From contig NZ_CAJYDW010000005.1 of assembly GCF_913774235.1 (NCBI RefSeq), positions 186,001-250,000 of the forward strand: a stretch of 64,000 nucleotides of DNA. Reading direction: 5' to 3'. Each line of letters starts with the position of its first letter. Position 1 is the first letter of the stretch. The notes beneath the pieces are model-generated. The model had not been told where the DNA came from. It saw only the letters and a program-made list of their open reading frames with translations, and did no database searches. This document shows positions 10,402-20,785 of this stretch, piece after piece. The position numbers and the translations under genes were made by a program. The stretch is from an uncultured Pseudomonas sp. GTDB taxonomy: Bacteria > Pseudomonadota > Gammaproteobacteria > Pseudomonadales > Pseudomonadaceae.

Positions 10402-13400
10402 ATGGCGCGCGCAACCTTCCAGCAACGGCTCTTTCTCGGCCTGGCTACACTTCTTTCGACCGTCTTCTCTGTGCCAGCGGCTTTCGCGCTTTCGAACGGC
10501 TGCGCCACGGTTAACAACCTATCGGGCTCGACATCGCTGTCCTATCAGTCCAACCGGTACCCCGCTGCGGATTTTCTACCTGGCGATGCACTGACGCTGA
10601 CGTTCACCGATAGCGGTGCAGGGGCTGGCATGCCTCCCATGAATACCGACAGTGTCAGCCTGGCCCGCTATGACCTTTCAAATGGTCAGACGTACAACGC
10701 GACGAACTCCACGAGTAATACATCCCATACAGTCAGCATCACCGTTCCAACCGGTAGCCTTGAGGCGAACGGCCTGGCCGTTCGCGCCAATACCTCGCAT
10801 GGCCAAATCAGCAACCTGGTATTCAACTGCACCAGCGTCTCTCAGGTATCCACCGACGCCACGCTGTCGGGTCTGGCACTTTCGGCCGGCACGCTGTCTC
10901 CCGGCTTCTCCAGCAACACGACCAGCTACACGACGTCCGTTAGCAACGCGACGACCTCCATTACCGTACGGCCTACTGCGACCGACAGTGGCAGCACCAT
11001 TACCGTCAACGGGAATGCAGTCGTTTCGGGTAGCAACTCCGCCCCGATCAACCTGGCGGTTGGCTCCAACAGCGTGTCGGTCGTGGTCACGGCAGCCGAT
11101 GGCCAGACCATCAAGTCCTATGCCATCAGCGTGACCCGTGCCGAAGCCGCGCCGGTGGCCAACAACGTCTCCGCCACGGTCGCCGCCAACAGCTCTAACA
11201 ATGCCATCACCCTGTCGATCACCGGCACGGCCACGTCCGTCGCTGTCGCCTCCGCGGCGAGTCATGGCACGGCCACTGCGTCGGGAACCAGCATCACCTA
11301 CACCCCAACGGCGGGCTACTCGGGTAGCGACTCCTTCACCTACACCGCGTCCAACGGCTCCGGTACCTCCGCGGCCGCCACGGTTACCCTGACCGTGTCT
11401 CGTCCAACATTGACCGTCACACCCGCTTCCGGGGCGTTGCCAGGTGGCCAGGTCGGTACCGCCTATAGCCAGACGATCACCGGTTCCGGCGGCTCTGCGC
11501 CCTATACCTATTCGGCTACGGGGTTGCCTGCGGGCCTTTCGCTGAATACCGCCGCGGGGACGATCAGCGGCACACCGACTGCGTCGGGTAGCTATACGCT
11601 TTCAGTCGTCGTCACTGACGCCAATGGGGCAACCGGCTCGGCCAACTACACGCTGTCCATAGCGGTGCAGCCCCCTGTGGCGGGACCTGTCTCGCTGAGT
11701 GTGGCCTCCAACAGCCGTAATAATCCCGTGACGCTCAACCTGTCGGGCGGCGCCGCTACCAGCGTTGCAGTGGCTAGCTTGCCGACCCATGGCACGGCAA
11801 CAGTGTCGGGGCTTTCGATCACCTACACACCTGCCTCGGGCTACGCGGGAGCGGATAGCTTCAGCTATACCGCAACCAACGCCTCGGGTACGTCGGCGGC
11901 AGCTACTGTCACCTTGAGCGTCTCCGCGGTCGCACTCACCTTTACTCCGGCCTCGGGGGCGCTACCAGCCGGCCAGGTCGGTAACGGCTACAGCACCTCG
12001 CTCCAAGCCAGCGGAGGTACCGCACCTTATCGTTATGCCGCCACCGGCTTACCGGCTGGCCTCAACCTCGATGCCGCGAGCGGGCAGCTCAGTGGCACAC
12101 CTACCGCTGCGGGTACCTACAGTGTGTCGGTCACGGCGACCGACAATGTCGGCAACACCGGCTCGGCGAGCTATAGCCTGACCATCGGGGTTGCAGCCCC
12201 TGTGGCAGCGGCGACTTCCGTGACGGTTGCGGCCAACTCCTCGAACAATGTGGTGACCCTGGCGTTGTCGGGCGGCGCGGCGACGTCGGTCGCCGTCGTG
12301 TCCGCTCCGAGCCATGGTGTGGCCGTGGCCAGCGGGACCAGCATTCGCTACACCCCCAACGCGGGTTACGCGGGCAGTGACAGCTTCACCTACAGCGCCA
12401 GCAATGCCAGTGGTACCTCGGCTGCCGCCAGTGTCTCGATCACCGTGACTGCCAGCGCGCTCGTGTTGTCGCCGGCTGCCGGCGCCTTGCCTGCTGCCAG
12501 CGTTGGTAGCGCCTACCGCCAAGTCTTCAGTGCCAATGGCGGCGTCAGCCCCTACAGCTTCAGCGCCGCTGGGCTACCGGCGGGGCTTAGCCTGGACGCG
12601 AGCTCCGGTAGTCTGTCCGGTACACCGACGAGCATGGGCAGCGCGTCTTTCTCGATCGCCGTCACCGATGCCAGCGGTACGCGGGCAAGTGCCAGTTACT
12701 CGCTCACCACCAGCGGTGTATCGCCCAAGGCGGCAGACACGACCATCGCGGTCGCCGCGGGTCAGAGTGTCAGCCTGGACCTGAGCGCGGGGGCCACGGG
12801 CGGTCCCTTCACGTCGGCGACGCTGCTGGATACGCCAGCACAAGCACTGGGCAGCGCGCGCTTGACTGGCACGGCGCTGGAGTTCACGGCGGCAGCCAGG
12901 GCCAGTGGCACAGTGGCTCTGCGTTTCACCCTGACGAACGCCTGGGGTACCTCGCAACCGGCCACTCTGACGTTGCAGATCAATGCGCGCACCGATCCCA
13001 GTCGTGATGCGGAGGTCGCTGGGGTCTTGAGCGCTCAGACGCAGAGCGCGCAGCAATTCGCCCGGGCGCAAATCAGCAATTTCACCGACCGTCTGGAGCA
13101 GCTGCATAGCCTCGATGGCCATCGCAATGCCTTCAATCTGCGCTTCAACCCCACTCAGGCCCAAGCGCGGACACTGCGGAATCCCACGTATGTCGACGAC
13201 AACCAGACTGCGCTCGACCCTCTCGCCAATGTCCAGGCGCTGACGGATAACCAGCAGCCGGTAATGCACGCCTCTTCCGCGGAAAGGGGTAGCCAGCCGC
13301 TGCCCAACGGTAATCTCTCGCTGTGGACGGGGGGCTATGTAGACTTCGGCAGCACGCGCAATAGCGGTGAAAAAGTCAGCAACACCACCGTTGGCATTAG

Positions 13401-14133
13401 CAGTGGCATCGACGTTCGCCTGAGCAATGCATTCACGCTTGGCGTGGGTATCGGCCTCGGCAACGACAAGAGCGACATCGGGTCGTCTGGTAGCAACAGC
13501 CGTGGGACCTCCTACAGCGTGGCGGCCTATGGCAGCTATCATCCCAATGCGGTGTTCCTAGATGGCATGCTGGGCTACAGCAGGCTGCAATTCGACAGTG
13601 AGCGCTTCGTCACCGATAGCGGTCGGTATGCCAAGGGCAGGCGCAATGGCGACCAGCTGTTCGGCTCCCTGAGTTCGGGCTACGAAGTGAAAGGCCCCAA
13701 CTGGCTGGTCTCGCCCTATGGTCGTGTGGATACCTCCACCACCTGGTTGCGTGGGTACAAGGAATCGAATGCCGACAGCTACAACCTCGACTATGCCGAG
13801 CAGCGTTTCTCGCTGGTCTCGGGTGTGGCCGGTGTAAGAGGGCAGTACGGTGTACCCCTGAGCTGGGCCTATCTCACCTTGCGCTCGCGCCTGGAGTTCA
13901 GCCACATCTTCAACTCCGACTCCACCGCCCGGATGGGGTATGTCGACGTCGGTGATTCGACCTATTCGATCACTACGGAGGGATTCGGCGATAACAGATT
14001 GTCGACCTCGCTCGGCGTCGATCTGTTGTGGTCTTCGGGACTGAGTACGGGGATCGGTTATCAGGGAACACGCGCGATTGGTGAGCAGTCGCGGTCGGAT
14101 GCGCTTTCATTGCGGGCGGCCTATCGGTTCTAA
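10402..14133 (+). CDS. Autotransporter adhesin with tandem Ig-like repeats and C-terminal beta-barrel
   Basis: Type V secreted surface protein of 1,243 residues. A signal peptide is visible at the N-terminus (basic start, hydrophobic LFLGLATLLSTVFSV, likely cleavage after AFA near residue 29). Residues about 152-247 resemble a cadherin-like beta-sandwich. From about residue 250 come three tandem units of roughly 175 residues (starting near 250, 423 and 598) and a partial fourth near 773. Each unit joins a domain with the SITYTPTAGYSGSDSFTY pattern to a putative Ig domain with LPAGLSLNTAAGTISGTPT. The last 270 residues, from SLWTGGYVDFG to the terminal YRF, form an autotransporter barrel ending in phenylalanine. 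A role in adhesion or biofilm is inferred from architecture. The AT-rich upstream DNA suggests acquisition. Confidence 0.9.
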   Translation: MARATFQQRLFLGLATLLSTVFSVPAAFALSNGCATVNNLSGSTSLSYQSNRYPAADFLPGDALTLTFTDSGAGAGMPPMNTDSVSLARYDLSNGQTYNATNSTSNTSHTVSITVPTGSLEANGLAVRANTSHGQISNLVFNCTSVSQVSTDATLSGLALSAGTLSPGFSSNTTSYTTSVSNATTSITVRPTATDSGSTITVNGNAVVSGSNSAPINLAVGSNSVSVVVTAADGQTIKSYAISVTRAEAAPVANNVSATVAANSSNNAITLSITGTATSVAVASAASHGTATASGTSITYTPTAGYSGSDSFTYTASNGSGTSAAATVTLTVSRPTLTVTPASGALPGGQVGTAYSQTITGSGGSAPYTYSATGLPAGLSLNTAAGTISGTPTASGSYTLSVVVTDANGATGSANYTLSIAVQPPVAGPVSLSVASNSRNNPVTLNLSGGAATSVAVASLPTHGTATVSGLSITYTPASGYAGADSFSYTATNASGTSAAATVTLSVSAVALTFTPASGALPAGQVGNGYSTSLQASGGTAPYRYAATGLPAGLNLDAASGQLSGTPTAAGTYSVSVTATDNVGNTGSASYSLTIGVAAPVAAATSVTVAANSSNNVVTLALSGGAATSVAVVSAPSHGVAVASGTSIRYTPNAGYAGSDSFTYSASNASGTSAAASVSITVTASALVLSPAAGALPAASVGSAYRQVFSANGGVSPYSFSAAGLPAGLSLDASSGSLSGTPTSMGSASFSIAVTDASGTRASASYSLTTSGVSPKAADTTIAVAAGQSVSLDLSAGATGGPFTSATLLDTPAQALGSARLTGTALEFTAAARASGTVALRFTLTNAWGTSQPATLTLQINARTDPSRDAEVAGVLSAQTQSAQQFARAQISNFTDRLEQLHSLDGHRNAFNLRFNPTQAQARTLRNPTYVDDNQTALDPLANVQALTDNQQPVMHASSAERGSQPLPNGNLSLWTGGYVDFGSTRNSGEKVSNTTVGISSGIDVRLSNAFTLGVGIGLGNDKSDIGSSGSNSRGTSYSVAAYGSYHPNAVFLDGMLGYSRLQFDSERFVTDSGRYAKGRRNGDQLFGSLSSGYEVKGPNWLVSPYGRVDTSTTWLRGYKESNADSYNLDYAEQRFSLVSGVAGVRGQYGVPLSWAYLTLRSRLEFSHIFNSDSTARMGYVDVGDSTYSITTEGFGDNRLSTSLGVDLLWSSGLSTGIGYQGTRAIGEQSRSDALSLRAAYRF

Positions 14134-14215
14134 GAAGCGAAGGCAGCAATATCTTGTGCCGGAAGCCTTCCCAAGACCTCGATTAGTACCGATAGCCAGG
14201 ATGCTGGTGGTCGGC

Positions 14216-14266
14216 AAAAAAAGAAGGTGAGCGCCTCGGGGCTTTTCGACCAAGGCCCCCGAGGCG
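14216..14266 (-). terminator. Rho-independent terminator of the alcohol dehydrogenase gene
   Basis: Inverted repeat CGCCTCGGGG (14232-14241) and CCCCGAGGCG (14257-14266). Read on the minus strand it is followed within a few bases by a T-rich tract (A-run at 14216-14225 on the plus strand). There is no T tract on the plus side, so it mainly serves the dehydrogenase and less clearly the convergent autotransporter. Confidence 0.7.
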
Positions 14267-14286
14267 TTGTGGCTTCTAGACCGCTG

Positions 14287-15528
14287 TCAAACCGCGCCGG
14301 CCTGCCCTATCGGCGCTGCCAGAGGTTCTTCCAGCTTCTCTGGAATCAAAGGCTCGGTCCGCCCCGGAGTGAGGATCACCTTGCGGCAGTCCTCCTGCTT
14401 CTTGTCGAAGATCTTGTAGCCGTCGACCGCCTGCTCCAGGGACAACCGGTGGGTGATGATGGCCTCTGGCGCCAGGTCGCCGCGCTCGATGTGGTCGAGC
14501 AGTTCCGGCAGATAGCGCTGCACGTGGGTCTGGCCCATCTTGAAGGTCAGGCCCTTGTCGAAGGCATCGCCGAACAGGAAGCCGTGGATGAAGCCGGCAT
14601 AGACCCCCGGCACACTGACACTGCCCCCACGGCGGACCGCCGCGATGCACTGGCGCAGCGCTTTGCCACTGCTGCCTTCCAGCTTCAGGTTGGCGAGGAT
14701 GGTCTCGGTGGTGCTGCCCTTAGCTTCGAAGCCCACCGCATCCACCACGCCGTCCACGCCACGCTTGCCCGGTGTCTGCTCGATGATGGTGGCGGCCGGA
14801 TCGTCGTCCTCGTCGAAGTTGATCGGGATGACGCCGTAGGTCTGCTGAGCATAGGCCAGGCGATAGGGGTGGTGATCGACCATGAAGATGCGCTCGGCGC
14901 CGAGCATCCTGGCGCAAGCCGCCGATAGCAGGCCTACCGGGCCGGCGCCGTAGATGGCGATGCTCGATCCCTGGCCGATGCCGGCATTGAGCACGGCCTG
15001 CCAGGCGGTGGGCAGGATGTCGGAGAGGAACAGCACCTTCTCGTCGGCCAGGGTGCCGGGCACCTTGAAAGGGCCGGTGTTGGCCTTGGGCACCCGTACG
15101 TATTCGGCTTGGCCGCCTGGTACGCCGCCATAGAGATGGCTGAAGCCGAACAGCGCCGCGCCCGGCGGGATCTGCTTCTTGTTGAGGATGGCGCCACGCC
15201 CCGTATTGGTAGTCTCGCAGGCGGCGTAGAGATCCTGGTTGCAGAAGAAGCAGCTGCCACAGGCGATGACGAAGGGGATCACTACCCGGTCGCCTTTCTG
15301 CACGGCGGTAACCGCCGGCCCGGTCTCCTCGACGATACCCATGAATTCGTGGCCGAAGATGTCGCCGTGCTCCACGGTTGGAATCTTGCCGCGATACAGG
15401 TGCAGGTCCGAGCCGCAGATGGCCGTAGCGGTCACCCGCAGGATGATGTCATCGGCGTCCTGGATGGTCGGATCGGGTACGGTATCGACGCGGACATCGT
15501 GGGCACCGTGGTAGGTCAAGGCTCGCAT
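14287..15528 (-). CDS. Zinc-dependent alcohol dehydrogenase, formaldehyde-dehydrogenase-like
   Basis: Medium-chain dehydrogenase/reductase of 413 residues using zinc and NAD(P). The N-terminal catalytic zinc region has [12 protein letters not shown] and GHEFMGIV. The structural zinc motif is [15 protein letters not shown]. The Rossmann region has [20 protein letters not shown]. Length and the central insertion resemble the glutathione-independent formaldehyde dehydrogenase branch, but the substrate cannot be read from sequence. A GGAG ribosome site precedes the ATG. A small palindrome (15541-15557) lies just upstream and a terminator just downstream, so the gene is probably monocistronic. Confidence 0.88.
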   Translation of the reverse strand: MRALTYHGAHDVRVDTVPDPTIQDADDIILRVTATAICGSDLHLYRGKIPTVEHGDIFGHEFMGIVEETGPAVTAVQKGDRVVIPFVIACGSCFFCNQDLYAACETTNTGRGAILNKKQIPPGAALFGFSHLYGGVPGGQAEYVRVPKANTGPFKVPGTLADEKVLFLSDILPTAWQAVLNAGIGQGSSIAIYGAGPVGLLSAACARMLGAERIFMVDHHPYRLAYAQQTYGVIPINFDEDDDPAATIIEQTPGKRGVDGVVDAVGFEAKGSTTETILANLKLEGSSGKALRQCIAAVRRGGSVSVPGVYAGFIHGFLFGDAFDKGLTFKMGQTHVQRYLPELLDHIERGDLAPEAIITHRLSLEQAVDGYKIFDKKQEDCRKVILTPGRTEPLIPEKLEEPLAAPIGQAGAV

Positions 15529-15540
15529 GGCGGTCTCCGT

Positions 15541-15557
15541 TAGGTAACTTTCACCTA
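15541..15557. promoter_or_regulatory. Short palindrome upstream of the dehydrogenase gene
   Basis: TAGGT and ACCTA arms separated by 7 bases lie 13-29 bases upstream of the dehydrogenase ATG. This could be an operator or part of the leader. There is no second copy and no known regulator match. Confidence 0.25.
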
Positions 15558-15682
15558 GGGTGGAGGCCGCCTCGATAGGTGCGGTTCCTATACGTCTGAC
15601 CGGTGGTATATCGGCAAGATGGTCGCTTTTCGCGATTTTTCGACGCCTTTCCGCAGGCTAGAGCCTGGCAGGCGCAACGGCG

Positions 15683-16456
15683 TCAACGATTGCGGATATA
15701 CACCGCCTTGCCGGCGCTGCCATCGGCCGGATCGCGCTCCTGCACCTCGAAACGGTCGCTGTGGGCCTTCACCAGGCCACTGAATTTGCGATGGCCGTAA
15801 AGGCGGGCGTCGAAGTCGGGACGGACCTTGCCAAGGTTGGTGCCGACCAGACCGAGGTTGGCCCAGCCGCCCTCGTCGGAGGCATCCTCCACCGCCTGTT
15901 CGATCAGCTTGAGGATGGCGCTCAGCTTGGGTTTGCCGCGATTGCTGGTGCTGGCCTTCTCGGTCGGTACCGCTTCGCGATTATCCTCGCGCGGCTTCGA
16001 CCTAAGGATCTCGGTATAGATGAATCTGTCGCAGGCCGAGACGAAGGGGTCCGGGGTCTTTTCCTCGCCGAAGCCGTAGACCGTCAGCCCTTCCTCGCGC
16101 AGTCGCGCCGCCAGGCGGGTGAAGTCGCTGTCGCTGGAGACCAGGCAGAAGCCGTCGAAGCGGCGGGTGTAGAGCAGGTCCATGGCATCGATGATCAGGG
16201 CGCTGTCGGTGGCATTCTTGCCCTTGGTGTAGCCGAATTGCTGCACCGGCTGGATGGAATGGTCGAGCAGTACCTTCTTCCAGCTGTTCAGTTGCGGCTG
16301 GGTCCAGTCGCCGTAGATGCGCTTGACGCTGGCCACGCCGAAGCGGGCGATCTCGGCCATGAGACCGTCGACGATGGCGGCCGGGGCATTGTCGGCGTCG
16401 ATCAGCACGGCCAGGCGCGCCTGGCTGGATTCGGAAGGTTTGGCGGTCTTGCTCAT
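15683..16456 (-). CDS. NYN-domain protein with C-terminal OST-HTH/LOTUS domain
   Basis: Product of 257 residues. The N-terminal NYN (PIN-like) nuclease fold has AVLIDADNAP (D20, D22), GKNATDSALIIDAMDLL (D84) and VSSDSDF (D109, D111), the acidic metal-binding set expected of an active RNase. Residues about 180-250 form a LOTUS/OST-HTH domain (LSAILKLIEQAVEDA to YGHRKFSGLVKAH), likely for RNA binding. A GGGAG ribosome site precedes the ATG. The start lies 12 bases after the HDAC gene stop, so it is probably the last gene of the LOV kinase transcript. The RNA target is unknown. Confidence 0.9.
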   Translation of the reverse strand: MSKTAKPSESSQARLAVLIDADNAPAAIVDGLMAEIARFGVASVKRIYGDWTQPQLNSWKKVLLDHSIQPVQQFGYTKGKNATDSALIIDAMDLLYTRRFDGFCLVSSDSDFTRLAARLREEGLTVYGFGEEKTPDPFVSACDRFIYTEILRSKPREDNREAVPTEKASTSNRGKPKLSAILKLIEQAVEDASDEGGWANLGLVGTNLGKVRPDFDARLYGHRKFSGLVKAHSDRFEVQERDPADGSAGKAVYIRNR

Positions 16457-16468
16457 GGAAACTCCCGT

Positions 16469-17395
16469 TCAGTTCAGCCCCAGCTCCTGCCAGACCTGGG
16501 TCGCGGTGTGATGGAGGATGCCGTGGCGGCGGGCCAGGGCGGTACGATCGGCCGAATAGCCACCGCCGATCACCCCTACCACCGGTATATCCGCCGCCAG
16601 GCAGCGTCGCAAGACCAGGCCGTCGCGGGCGGCGAGGCCGGTATCGGTCAGATCGAGATAGCCCAGAGCATCGTCGCGATGGACGTCCACGCCAGCGTCG
16701 TAGAGCACCACGTCCGGCTGGTAGAGCGGCAATAGGTAGTTCAGGGCGTCGTCGAGCACCCTTAGGTAGCCGGCGTCGTCGAGACCGCGGGGCAGGGGAA
16801 TGTCCCAGTCGCTCGCGGCCTTGCGTGCCGGATAATTGGTGGCGCAGTGCAGGGAGACGGTCACGGCGTCCGGCACCTCGGCAAGGATGCGGGCGGTGCC
16901 GTCGCCCTGGTGGACGTCGCAGTCGAGGATCAGCACCCGGCCAGCGCGGCCGCTTTCCAGCAGCGACAGGGCCAGGATCGCCAGATCGTTGAAGATGCAG
17001 AAGCCGGCTGAATAGTCGTGATGGGCGTGATGGGTGCCGCCGGCGAGATGACAGGCCAGGCCATGGCGCAGGGCCAATTCCAGGGTCAACAGGGAGCCGC
17101 CCACGGCGCGGATGGTCCGGCGCACCAGTGGCTCGCTCCAGGGCAGCCCCAGTTGGCGCTGCAGCGGCGGTGCCAGCTCGCCGGCCTGGAAGGCGCGGAT
17201 GTAGTCAGGGGCGTGGGCCAGGGCGAGCAGCTCGTCCGGGCAGAGCTCGGGGCGGTGCCAATTGTCCGCGCCCAGGATACCGCTGTCGCTCAGGTGCTCC
17301 TGCAGCAGGCGGAATTTTTCCATCGGAAAACGATGGCCGGCAGGGAAGGGCGGACTGTAGTCCTCGTGGTAGACCAGCGGCAGGCGCGTGCTCAA
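16469..17395 (-). CDS. HDAC-family deacetylase (histone deacetylase-like amidohydrolase)
   Basis: Zinc amidohydrolase of 308 residues. Motifs fit an active arginase/deacetylase fold: GTHHAHHDYSAGFCIFND with the paired histidines (122-123) and the charge-relay histidine, LDCDVHQGDGTA (D158, D160, H162) and VVLYDAGVDVH with the second zinc aspartate. Bacterial members act on acetylated polyamines, proteins or acyl conjugates; the substrate here is unknown. The start is a TTG at 17393-17395 overlapping the ExoD stop (TTGA), giving the conserved LPLVYHEDYSPPFPAGHRFP beginning. It is translationally coupled downstream of the ExoD-like gene. Confidence 0.9.
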   Translation of the reverse strand: MSTRLPLVYHEDYSPPFPAGHRFPMEKFRLLQEHLSDSGILGADNWHRPELCPDELLALAHAPDYIRAFQAGELAPPLQRQLGLPWSEPLVRRTIRAVGGSLLTLELALRHGLACHLAGGTHHAHHDYSAGFCIFNDLAILALSLLESGRAGRVLILDCDVHQGDGTARILAEVPDAVTVSLHCATNYPARKAASDWDIPLPRGLDDAGYLRVLDDALNYLLPLYQPDVVLYDAGVDVHRDDALGYLDLTDTGLAARDGLVLRRCLAADIPVVGVIGGGYSADRTALARRHGILHHTATQVWQELGLN

Positions 17396-18020
17396 AACAC
17401 CAGGAGCTCCAGGATGAACCAGAGGATACCGGTGCAGAAGCCCAGCGCCAGCAGGAACAGCAGGCCGTCACGGGCGATGAGCGACAGCGCGAAGGAGGTC
17501 AGCGCCAACCCCGCCGTGGTGTTGGCGAAGGGCACCAGGTCCAGCACCGGCATGGTCGCGGCGATCAGGATGCAGAGCAGGGCGGTGACGAAGTGCGCCG
17601 GGCGCGAGGTCAGCACCCGCAGGCGCGACTTGACCACCTTGTCGACCCAGCGGGCGGGCTTCTGCAGCAGCCGTAGTGACTTGCGCAGCTTGCGCCGCGA
17701 GACGTTGCGTTCCAGCACCCAGCGCGGCAGCCAGAAGTGGTCGCGCCCGAGCAGCAACTGGCCACTCACCAGCATCACGAAGACGGCGATGGCCGTGGCG
17801 ATCCCCGGAATGCCGGTCAGTGGCGAGATGGCCAGCACACCGGGCAGCAGGATCATGGGGCCGAAGGAGCGACTGCCGATGGCGTCGATCAGATGATGCA
17901 CCGACACCTGCTCGGGGCTGTTGCCCACCCGCTCCAGGCAGGCGAGGAAGCTCTGGAGGTCGACCGGCCCGTCCTGCCCGGTGTCACAGCTGACCGGCTC
18001 GCGCTCCAGGGCCTCGTCCT

Positions 18021-18024
<4 letters not shown>
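17392..18024 (-). CDS. ExoD-family membrane protein
   Basis: Product of 210 residues from the ATG at 18024, which overlaps the LOV kinase stop as ATGA. After a soluble start with SVHHLIDAIGSRSFGP, it has hydrophobic segments around PMILLPGVLAISPLTGIPG, AIAVFVMLVSGQLLLG, FVTALLCILIAATMPVLDLV and the C-terminal GLLFLLALGFCTGILWFILE, typical of ExoD proteins named from rhizobial exopolysaccharide synthesis. Its biochemical role is not established. Its position between a sensor kinase and a deacetylase suggests co-regulation. The frame continues upstream inside the kinase gene but is not ExoD-like there. Confidence 0.85.
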
Positions 18025-19640
<1,616 letters not shown>

Positions 19641-19810
19641 GAAGGGACGCCTGCGATGGGACAGCGGTACCCTCATTGTGACCATTATTCCGCCGACATG
19701 CTCCACCAATCGTCGTCATACGATGACCACGTCGCGTCGATCGAGCGCCGGCGCCCTGGGCCTGACCGGTTTTGCGTATGATGACGGCTCTCTGTCAAGG
19801 AACCCTCCCC

Positions 19811-20671
19811 ATGAGCAAGGTGCTGGACAACCTGGTCGATCTGCTGACCCTCGAATCCCTGGCTCCCGATCTGTATCGGGGCGGCAGCCAGGACCTCGGC
19901 TTTCCCCAGCTCTTCGGTGGCCAGGTCCTGGGCCAGGCGCTGTCGGCGGCCAGCCAGACCGTGGTGGCGGAACGGCGAGTGCATTCCCTGCACGGCTACT
20001 TCCTGCGCGCGGGCTCGGCGGTGGAGCCGGTCACCTACCAGGTGGATCGCATCCGTGACGGCGGCAGCTTCTCCACCCGCCGCGTCACCGCCTTCCAGGG
20101 TGAGCAGCCGATCTTCTTCTGCAGCGCCTCCTTTCATATAGAAGAGCCGGGCTTCGAGCACCAGACGACCATGCCGGACGTGCCGGCACCTGAGACCCTC
20201 CAATCGGAGATCGCCCACGCGCAGAAGTACGCCGAGCTGATTCCTGCGCCCTTGCGGGATAAGCTGCTGGGGCCGCGGCCGATCGAGATGCGGCCGGTGG
20301 TCTTTACCGATCCCTTCAAGCCCGAACCGAGCGAACCGGTCCGCCACGTTTGGTTCCGCGCTACCGGTGACCTGCCCGACCAGCCGGCCCTGCACCGCTA
20401 TCTGCTGGCCTACGCCTCGGACTTCAATCTGTTGCCCAGCTCGCTGCTGCCCCATGGCACCAGCTTCTGGGACCGTTCGCTGCAGATCGCCAGCCTCGAT
20501 CACGCGGTGTGGTTCCACCGCGATTTCCGCTTGGATGACTGGTTGCTTTACGCCATCGACAGCCCCTGGGCCGGCGGTGCCCGTGGCCTGTGCCGCGGCA
20601 GCATCTATGATCGAGCTGGCCGCCTGGTGGCCTCCGTCGCCCAGGAGGGCCTGATTCGCAAGCGTGGTTGA
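19811..20671 (+). CDS. tesB: Acyl-CoA thioesterase II (TesB)
   Basis: Double hot-dog thioesterase of 286 residues that hydrolyses medium- to long-chain acyl-CoA to free fatty acid. Signatures: FGGQVLGQALSAASQTV and VHSLHGYFLRAG in the N-terminal half; SLDHAVWFHRDF, DWLLYAIDSPWAGGARGL and GRLVASVAQEGLIR in the C-terminal half. The ATG at 19811 gives the family-typical MSKVLDNLVDLLTLE start. It is divergent from the LOV kinase gene. Confidence 0.93.
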   Translation: MSKVLDNLVDLLTLESLAPDLYRGGSQDLGFPQLFGGQVLGQALSAASQTVVAERRVHSLHGYFLRAGSAVEPVTYQVDRIRDGGSFSTRRVTAFQGEQPIFFCSASFHIEEPGFEHQTTMPDVPAPETLQSEIAHAQKYAELIPAPLRDKLLGPRPIEMRPVVFTDPFKPEPSEPVRHVWFRATGDLPDQPALHRYLLAYASDFNLLPSSLLPHGTSFWDRSLQIASLDHAVWFHRDFRLDDWLLYAIDSPWAGGARGLCRGSIYDRAGRLVASVAQEGLIRKRG

Positions 20672-20785
20672 GATCGACCCGTCTAGCTGGCTATTTGGGC
20701 GGTACGCTTATAGGCTCTTGCCTGCGAAGGACCGGATGCCCGTCCGCTGGGCGTCCAGACACATTTTATTGTTGAGGCATCGTTC

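Noticed and set aside
11150-12780. Periodic repeats that might suggest a CRISPR-like or satellite array
   Set aside because: The periodicity is about 525 bases, in frame and protein-coding: tandem Ig-like domains of the autotransporter.
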